Positions 7,373 through 12,454 of a DNA stretch of 12,454 nucleotides are shown piece after piece. A program made the position numbers and the translations under genes. The stretch spans positions 1 through 12,454 of the forward strand of contig JALLAP010000492.1 of assembly GCA_036939355.1 (NCBI GenBank), in the 5' to 3' direction. This DNA comes from Thalassiosira profunda (taxonomy: Eukaryota; Bacillariophyta; Thalassiosirophyceae; Thalassiosirales; Thalassiosiraceae). The notes beneath the pieces are model-generated. The model did no database searches and had not been told where the DNA came from. It saw nothing but the letters and a program-made list of their open reading frames with translations. Position 1 is the stretch's first letter. The number at the start of each line of letters is the position of its first letter.

Positions 7373-8725
7373 TCAACTTTGCGCAGAAGTTACGAAGCTT
7401 GAGCTGCTGCGTACAATCTTCAACTGGCATTTCCTTCTTGGATCATCGAACAAATCTGGCGTGACATAATCGCTCCCATAAATTTTCACAGACGATAACG
7501 CCGGGCAGTCCAGGACAGTCTGCTTGCTGTTCAGCTCAGAACACTGAGATAAATCCAAAGTCACCAGCGATGGACAACGTAGGCTCAAGGTCATCAGCGG
7601 AAGGCGGGTCAAAGAGAGCTCCTTCAGAAGGCCCGAAGATAGCGACAGTGCCTTCAAGTGAATGCACTGAGAGAGGCCGACCCGTTGCAGCGTTTGGCAC
7701 CAAATGGTCGCGTTCGTCAGATGCACGCACTTTGATAAATTGATGTACTCGAGTGTTGTAGGAATTGTTGAGTCAGAAAGTGCTGCATCTCCAGCGCTTC
7801 CATTCGTATTCGAAGGTGTTGGTGGAGCAATGTTCACATATCTCAATGATTGACAGCCATTCGTTCTGAGCTTCTTCAATCGAGGAAACAACATGGTAAG
7901 ACCTGTTCCTACATCCAGCAAACCCTCGCCATTGAATGAACGGGCAGAGCTGACATCTAGAACCTCTAGCGATGGGCAGAATGACTCTGCGCCCAGTGAA
8001 AGCAGATTGGGGCATCCTAGTAAAATCAGGGTCCGCAATATCGTCGATTGTATTGTGGGCAGTCCGAGGCCGCTCCCTGACAGTTCGAGATGAACCAAAG
8101 TGTGGGCCAAAGGCTTGAGAATCGCTTCCTCGACCTGCGTATCATTGAGGTTCCGGCAACCAATGAGTCTCAGGTGCGTGATGTGACGCGATGCCCGGAG
8201 CAGAGAATGGACAAGTGGATTCTCCCTGTTCTGCATAACGCCTTGGATCTTCAATCTCCGCAGTTTGTCCAGCCGAACGTCGGTGTGCAAGCTGTATGAG
8301 GGAGGCGCAGCTGCCCCCCGCTCTCCCTCCAAGGGTCGGCTATCCTTTACCCACAATAGCTCCAACTGCTCCAGATGTTGCGCACACTCTGCTTCGTGAA
8401 GCAGGCTGCAAATATATCGGGGACTAGCGGCTGCCCCATCCCTTCCCTGGACCAACGATTCGTACGTCAATTGGAGTCCTACCAATCGCAGCGAGCGTAG
8501 GTTGGGAAAGGATTCCAGCAGGACCCTCACCCTTCTTGCTGGCAGCACTGCAAGATAATCTGTTGTGTCGCCCATCCACACATCGTGCGTGGATTGAAAT
8601 ATAACCTCCCGAAAGCGCGCACAAACAAGGCGCACGCGAAGCACATCCGTCAGGTGGAGGTGGGATAATATATTCGGCAAGTGTTCCTCGGGGAGGCTCA
8701 GGAGCGGAGGGAGTGAAGTCGACAT
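7373..8725 (-). CDS. F-box / leucine-rich-repeat protein (FBXL-like)
   Basis: A 450-residue intact single-exon frame. Residues 9-46 match an F-box (LSLPEEHLPNILSHLHLTDV, then VRLVCARFREVI), which docks on Skp1 in an SCF ubiquitin ligase. Residues about 72-435 consist of degenerate leucine-rich repeats of the cysteine-containing type (for example LRLIGCRNLND, LILLGCPNLLSL, INLSKCVHLTNA, LDLSQCSELNS), expected to form a curved solenoid that selects the substrate. The C-terminus is serine-rich. There is no signal peptide or membrane segment. The start ATG at 8725 has A at -3 and lies close before the F-box. The gene converges on the J-domain/BRCT gene with an 88-bp gap and diverges from the golgin gene. 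The substrate cannot be predicted. I see no AATAAA after the stop. Confidence 0.9.
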   Translation of the reverse strand: MSTSLPPLLSLPEEHLPNILSHLHLTDVLRVRLVCARFREVIFQSTHDVWMGDTTDYLAVLPARRVRVLLESFPNLRSLRLVGLQLTYESLVQGRDGAAASPRYICSLLHEAECAQHLEQLELLWVKDSRPLEGERGAAAPPSYSLHTDVRLDKLRRLKIQGVMQNRENPLVHSLLRASRHITHLRLIGCRNLNDTQVEEAILKPLAHTLVHLELSGSGLGLPTIQSTILRTLILLGCPNLLSLGAESFCPSLEVLDVSSARSFNGEGLLDVGTGLTMLFPRLKKLRTNGCQSLRYVNIAPPTPSNTNGSAGDAALSDSTIPTTLEYINLSKCVHLTNATIWCQTLQRVGLSQCIHLKALSLSSGLLKELSLTRLPLMTLSLRCPSLVTLDLSQCSELNSKQTVLDCPALSSVKIYGSDYVTPDLFDDPRRKCQLKIVRSSSSFVTSAQS

Positions 8726-8788
8726 GATGTGAGGACCCGGTTTGGCTGTTCAGTCAGGACGACAGCGCCGCTCCACTCGCTGCGGATA

Positions 8789-8906
8789 TTGCAATTTTCA
8801 GCAGATGCACCTCGTTGGGACGCAAGACGTTCTCGAGGCCTCTCGGCGTTCACTCTCTGCCGCTGTCAGATTTGCAAATTTCATCAGATGCACCCCGATT
8901 GGGACG
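8789..8906 (+). repeat. Diverged direct duplication, unit about 34-35 bp at 83-bp spacing
   Basis: Copy 1 at 8789-8822 and copy 2 at 8872-8906 share about nine in ten positions, with one one-base gap. Both run from TTGCAA through CAGATGCACC to TTGGGACG. Weaker similarity extends upstream (CACTCGCTGC versus CACTCTCTGC), so the ancestral duplicated unit was probably about 80 bp. The copies lie about 65-180 bp upstream of the F-box gene start and could be paired promoter elements. Confidence 0.65.
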
Positions 8907-8973
8907 ATCAATAGGCAAGGGAGCTGGCGCCCTGGCGTGCCCGTCGTCCTTTGTCCTTTGCTCCGCCGTTCCT

Positions 8974-9027
8974 TGCTCCTGCTGCTTGCTCTGCTGCTTG
9001 CTCGCTCCTGCTGCTGCTGTTGTTGCC
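8974..9027 (+). repeat. CTG/CTT-rich imperfect microsatellite
   Basis: A pyrimidine-rich tract built from imperfect copies of TGCTGCTTGCTC and TCCTGCTGC, ending in a short pure CTG/TTG run. It explains the low-complexity Leu/Cys/Ala frames read across it. It is likely slippage-prone and shows no sign of being coding. Confidence 0.6.
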
Positions 9028-9210
9028 TTGATAGATATTAGTTTACAACCCCTAGTGCAATGGTGGGTATGACAGGGGTCAGGCGGTGCCACTTGAACTT
9101 GATGAAAAGTTTACCATAAACCCAGCGGCAAATAAAATCACTGACACAACTTCAACTAGTGTTATAACCCGCCATTTCTCCACCGCAGCGTCCTCCAGCC
9201 GTTGTCCGTC

Positions 9211-9260
9211 GTGCGGGCCCAGGGGCAAATCTCTACAAACATTTGCCCCTGTGCGGGCCC
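9211..9260. repeat. Symmetric 50-bp element: direct repeats flanking an inverted repeat
   Basis: Five consecutive 10-bp blocks: GTGCGGGCCC (9211-9220), AGGGGCAAAT (9221-9230), a spacer CTCTACAAAC (9231-9240), ATTTGCCCCT (9241-9250, exact reverse complement of the second block), and GTGCGGGCCC again (9251-9260). The layout is what a 30-bp foldback insertion with a 10-bp target duplication would look like. In RNA the inner arms would form a 10-bp stem with a 10-nt loop ending 18 nt before the golgin ATG, which could affect translation if transcribed. Origin and function are inferred; the repeat structure is exact. Confidence 0.85.
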
Positions 9261-9268
9261 ATCCTGAG

Positions 9269-11003
9269 ATGGACATCAGCACCCACTCCACCGCCTCCTC
9301 CCAATCGCAGCCCCAGCAGCCGCAGGGGGGTGCGATGGGGGGAGGAAGCGCGGCGGCGGCGCCCCCAACGGCGGCCGCGCCCGGCAAGAAACCGCCGTCG
9401 CGGGAACAGGCCCAGCTGGCCAAACTGCGGGAGGCCAACGCCAAGTACAAGAACCTGCTGAAGCTGGCGAAGGGGCGGATCCAGGAGCAGGAGGGCGTGT
9501 TGGACGAGCGGCGGTGTGAGTATGGGTAGTATCTTGGTTTCTTGCTGTCGGTGCAGCGATTATTTGATGCACTGACACTGCATGCTCTTGTGTCCCCATT
9601 TTTCCGTTGCTGCAACTGCTGATTTGCAACCACTCCTCGCTGCTGATTTGCAACCACTCCTCGCTGCTGCTTTGCAATTCAACGCGACGATACTAAACCA
9701 CGATGATATACACAACAAAATGGTTGCGGCTGGCACCAACAGCGGAGGTCAAGCAGCTGACTACCCAACTCAACGATGCCAATTCGCAAATTAACACCCT
9801 CCAGTCTGCGGCAGCGACAGGGGGGACAACAGGCAGCGGATCCTCTTCCGTTGACCTCCATGAGACGACCATTTTGAGGGTGTGCTAACGCGTAAAGGAG
9901 GAAATTGCAGACGATAGAGATGGTCCGAATGACGAGATTGGAGACGCGGGCATGGACATCAACGACGAGGATTCGTGCGAAATTTGGGCGCTGATTGAGT
10001 ACGAAACCGCGGATAGCACAGACGCCGGGAACAATCCGCTCACCACCCCCTCCTTCCGGAGGCACAAGCAATGGCAGCGCTTTGCCACGGAATCGGCCCT
10101 CTCGGACCACATACGCCGCGATACGGGAGAACCGCTGACGTTGCCCCCGTACTCGCTCAGCCCGGAGCAATCCCAGAAAATGCAGGAGGAGGCCAAAAAG
10201 GCCGTGGCGTCCATCTCGGAGGAATTCCGGAGGTTCCGCGTGCGGGCCGAGGTGGCCAAGAAGCAGGCGGACGCGACCGTCCGCGCCCTGCACACCAACA
10301 GCGTCCAGACCACCCGCATGCGAATAGAGGGACAGGACATCGAGAGCGAGCTGGCGCAGGCGAAGACGGACCACGCCCGCCTGGCCGCCTTGCGCGCCGA
10401 GATGGCCGAGCAGGAATCGCGGTGGAAGGAGAGCTACGATCTGTTGATGGCCGAGAACGAGAAGCTGAAATCGTCGGGGGCCGAGGCGCTGCTGGCCGCG
10501 CAGTGGAGGCATCGCTACGAGGCATGCCTGAAGGAGAAGGAGGACGCCGTGACGAACCTGGATATGGAGAAGGAGAAGGTGGTCGAATTGCAGGACATGC
10601 GGAAGAAGGCGGACGCGGGGAAGTACGAGTCCAAGTACCGAGATTTGAAGGTGAGTCTGACGGAGGTACCAGTGCAGGAAGCTGTGGCCTCTTTCGTTCA
10701 GCCGTTCATTTAACCCACCACTCGTTTCTGCAACAGGAGTCGTTCCGACTGTACCGCAAAAAGGCAAAGGAGATATTCCTGGCGCAGCAGCAGGGCGAGA
10801 CCGGCTTCATGCCCTCGCTGCACGATTCCGGCGCGGAGGTGGCGAAGATTTCCTATCTAAAGAACCTAATGGTGAACTACCTGGCCTCGGACGCAGCCGT
10901 GAGGGAGCACATGGAGCCGGCCATAGGCACCGTGTTGAATTTCACGGACGACGATCGGGAAAAGATAAAGAAGCAGAAGGAGCAGAACGAGAGCTGGTTC
11001 TAG
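9269..11003 (+). CDS. GRIP-domain coiled-coil protein (golgin)
   Basis: The inferred exons are 9269-9515, 9743-9879, 9898-10650 and 10737-11003, giving about 467 residues. Introns 9516-9742 (227 bp, TACTAAAC branch-like motif at 9691) and 10651-10736 (86 bp) are canonical; the junction at 9880-9897 is problematic and described separately. After a Gln/Gly/Ala-rich start (1-45), coiled coil spans about 46-105 and again about 240-400. Between them is an acidic segment with CEIWALIEYET. The C-terminus (about 412-457) is a GRIP domain: YLKNLMVNYLAS with Tyr419, then HMEPAIGTVLNF. GRIP domains bind Arl1-type GTPases on the trans-Golgi, so this is probably a vesicle tether. ATG 9269 has G at -3 and +4; the open frame upstream has no other ATG. 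GRIP call is firm; exact exon structure is less certain. Confidence 0.85.
9621..9668 (+). repeat. Perfect 24-bp tandem duplication inside golgin intron 1
   Basis: Two identical 24-bp units (9621-9644 and 9645-9668), each beginning GATTTGCAACCACTCC and ending CGCTGCT, are followed by a partial third start GCTTTGCAA at 9669. Perfect identity implies a recent duplication by slippage. It sits in the middle of the 227-bp intron, upstream of the branch-like TACTAAAC, and partly explains why this intron is longer than its neighbours. Confidence 0.85.
9880..9897 (+). other. Candidate 18-nt intron spanning an in-frame TAA in the golgin gene
   Basis: The golgin reading frame is open and coding-like on both sides in the same frame, but TAA at 9886-9888 interrupts it. 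GTGTGCTAACGCGTAAAG begins GT, ends AG, contains CTAAC and is divisible by three, so removing it joins ETTILR to EEIADD. An end at 9900 (21 nt) also fits. The neighbouring introns are 74-227 bp, so such a size would be exceptional. The stronger acceptor TTGCAG at 9910 is in the wrong phase for the 9880 donor, but in phase with the exon 1 donor at 9516, so exon skipping could also bypass the stop. Confidence 0.3.
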
Positions 11004-11073
11004 AGGTCGAGGGTGGCTGTTGCTTGGGAACAGCACTGACAAGAAATCGATCAGAGTCTCCTAGAAACTATGC

Positions 11074-12454
11074 TCAAGCATGCTTTCCGCCCTTCTTGAT
11101 TTCTTGAAGCTCATCTTCCTCCTCCTCCCCAATGTGTGTTCTCCACGCATCGTCGGGCAATTCCGCAATGTGCATCACCCTCTTGCCCATGAAGAATATC
11201 CACAAGCACCCCAGGGCGCTCAATGCCATTTGCAGCGGGAAGTACGCGTCTCTTCCTCCCGTGCAGACCTCCGCGCCATCATCGCCCATCTTGCAGTCCG
11301 GTGCAACGGTATACTGCCCAATGAGCCACATTATGACACTAGATGGCCACGTGCCGCCAAGATTAGCAAACGTATTGAGCAACGTCATGTAGCTGCCCCC
11401 AATCGCAGGATCCACTCGATGCGCAAAGAAGGTCATTTGCGAGTTGAACTGAAGGCTGTGTACGATGGCCTGAAACGCCGTCGACGCGATCAAAAGAGCC
11501 CAAAAGAGAAGCCTTGATGCCCCATGCCCCCAACCGAGTATCGAGCCGCTATCGCCAAGAAACGACCGAGTTGCTAGCAGCATCAGCACGTCCACCAGCG
11601 CCACACAGGTCACGCGGAACTTGTAGGCAAACATGAATTGTTTCAGCGGGCTCCCGTGCCAGATCTTCGTCCCGATGATTGGCACCAGTATCCCCAACGG
11701 CAGAATGATCGTCGGACTCAACAGAGCCGTCGTCTGCTTGCTGAGCCCAAACTCCACCGCCTTCAGAAACTTGACGTTGTCGGAGAGTGCACAGGGCAGC
11801 CGGTACGTCAGCAGAATCAGGATGAGGGACTGGACGGCCGGGAGCTTCACCACCGCCCAGAGACGATGATACGTCTCCATGATGCCGATCTCGTACGCGT
11901 CGATTTCATGATCTTCGTCGTCGTCTTCCTCCTCTCGTTGCTTTTTGGGAAGCAACGTCTCCAAGTCCGTGTTGCCTGCTGTGCCACCGTTCCCATAACA
12001 AGCGCCAACGGTCATGCAATCGCCCCCCTCGATGCTCATGTCGATTTCACGTTTGAACAAACCCACCAGCACGGTGATGACCAGCATGAATGTTCCCATA
12101 AAGCGGACGAATCCTCCAAGGCTCACCAACCCGACGCCGGGCTTGCTGGGCAGTCTCAGGAGCGGACGCCACAGATTTTCGCTGCTCTCCGGATCGTTCA
12201 ACGCCAAGAAGCCGACGTAGCTCAAGAAATACCCAATGTTTTGCCCGATGGAGTTGCAAATGGGTCCCTTCCCGCGGTTCTTCTTGCTGAGCATCGTCAG
12301 CGCCCATCCGTCCACTAATTGCAATTGTGCAAATCTGATGAGCACTCTTTCATTGGCTGGGAGGGGAATGCACAAATAATATGCAGCATAAGCACTCACC
12401 TGCAATGTCCTGCGTGGCCATCAAGAAGTAGAGAGTAAAGAAGAAGAAGGTCAC
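11074..12454 (-). CDS. SLC33A1: Acetyl-CoA transporter (SLC33A1 / AT-1 family), 5' end beyond the window
   Basis: A partial multi-pass membrane protein that should move acetyl-CoA into the ER/Golgi lumen for protein and glycan acetylation. The inferred exons are 12454-12400 and 12314-11074, with an 85-bp intron (12399-12315; GTGAGT donor, TTAG acceptor) whose removal rebuilds ATQDIAVDGWALTML, a family signature. The visible 431 residues include CNSIGQNIGYFLS, LPAVQSLILILLTYR, and near the C-terminus DPAIGGSYMTLLNTFANLGG followed by WPS, all matching animal SLC33A1. About eight to ten hydrophobic segments are visible. Roughly 120 N-terminal residues are missing compared with human SLC33A1 (about 550). 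An acidic loop (KKQREEEDDDEDHE, about fragment residues 142-155) and an acidic C-terminal tail are probably cytosolic. The gene converges on the golgin gene with a 70-bp gap. Confidence 0.93.

Larger units (their letters stand above)
8726..9268. promoter_or_regulatory. Divergent intergenic region with several small repeats
   Basis: This 543-bp stretch separates the F-box gene start (minus) from the golgin start (plus) and should hold both promoters. From left to right it has a diverged duplicated segment (8789-8906), a CTG/CTT-rich microsatellite-like tract (8974-9027), an AT-rich pocket around 9100-9175 that is a plausible core promoter for the golgin gene, and a symmetric 50-bp element at 9211-9260. 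Open frames here start only at GTG or consist of low-complexity Leu/Cys/Ala, so I do not call genes in it. Confidence 0.6.

Noticed and set aside
8742..9072. Plus-strand frames with Leu/Ala/Cys runs resembling a signal peptide or membrane helix
   Set aside because: The hydrophobic run is produced by the CTG/CTT microsatellite and the frames have no supporting sequence around it.
9086..9268. Upstream extension of the golgin frame by 61 codons
   Set aside because: The extension begins at GTG, has no ATG, and runs through the AT-rich pocket and the symmetric element; ATG 9269 has a better context.
9621..9680. CRISPR-like repeat
   Set aside because: Only two adjacent full copies without spacers, inside a eukaryotic intron: a simple tandem duplication.
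9880..9910. 31-nt intron ending at the strong TTGCAG acceptor
   Set aside because: It would shift the frame, and the CTAAC motif would lie only five bases after the donor.
9679..10767. 362-codon open frame on the minus strand over the golgin
   Set aside because: It is antisense to the coiled-coil exon and crosses two inferred splice sites of the plus-strand gene, with no domain of its own.
11638..12318. 226-codon open frame on the plus strand over the transporter
   Set aside because: It is antisense to strongly conserved transporter sequence and has Gln/His/Arg-rich shadow composition.

Overview
The window is nuclear DNA from a eukaryote. Genes carry spliceosomal introns (GTGAGT or GTATGT donors, CAG or TAG acceptors, mostly 74-86 bp), start codons sit in A/G(-3) contexts, and every recognisable product is eukaryotic: a cilium-type kinesin, a BRCT protein, an F-box/LRR protein, a GRIP golgin and an ER acetyl-CoA transporter. 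The kinesin-9 (KIF6-like) gene suggests an organism that builds a motile flagellum or cilium. Moderate-to-high GC, very short gene spacing and small introns suggest a compact-genome protist. A stramenopile (alga or oomycete-like) is my best guess, but no lineage-diagnostic gene is present.

Layout, left to right: 1-833, gene-poor or undecided DNA with no complete gene I can support; 834-3086 (+), single-exon KIF6-like kinesin; 3162-4628 (-), unrecognised coiled-coil protein with its poly(A) signal almost touching the stop codon; 4629-4906, shared divergent promoter; 4907-7284 (+), six-exon gene for a J-domain / PARP-type zinc finger / two-BRCT protein; 7373-8725 (-), F-box/LRR protein; 8726-9268, divergent intergenic region with several small repeats, including a symmetric 50-bp direct/inverted-repeat element 8 bp before the next start codon; 9269-11003 (+), GRIP-domain golgin in four inferred exons with an awkward in-frame stop; 11074-12454 (-), acetyl-CoA transporter (SLC33A1-like) running off the right edge.

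The six genes alternate strands strictly (+ - + - + -). This gives three convergent junctions of only 70-88 bp, where the 3' ends probably overlap, and two divergent promoter regions. No operon-like logic is expected. The last two genes both act in the secretory pathway (a trans-Golgi tether and an ER acetyl-CoA importer), but this may be chance.

The points most worth a second look are the J-domain plus PARP-finger plus BRCT fusion, the 50-bp symmetric element before the golgin start, and the golgin junction at 9880-9910, where an 18-nt intron, an alternative isoform, two genes or a sequence error must be invoked.
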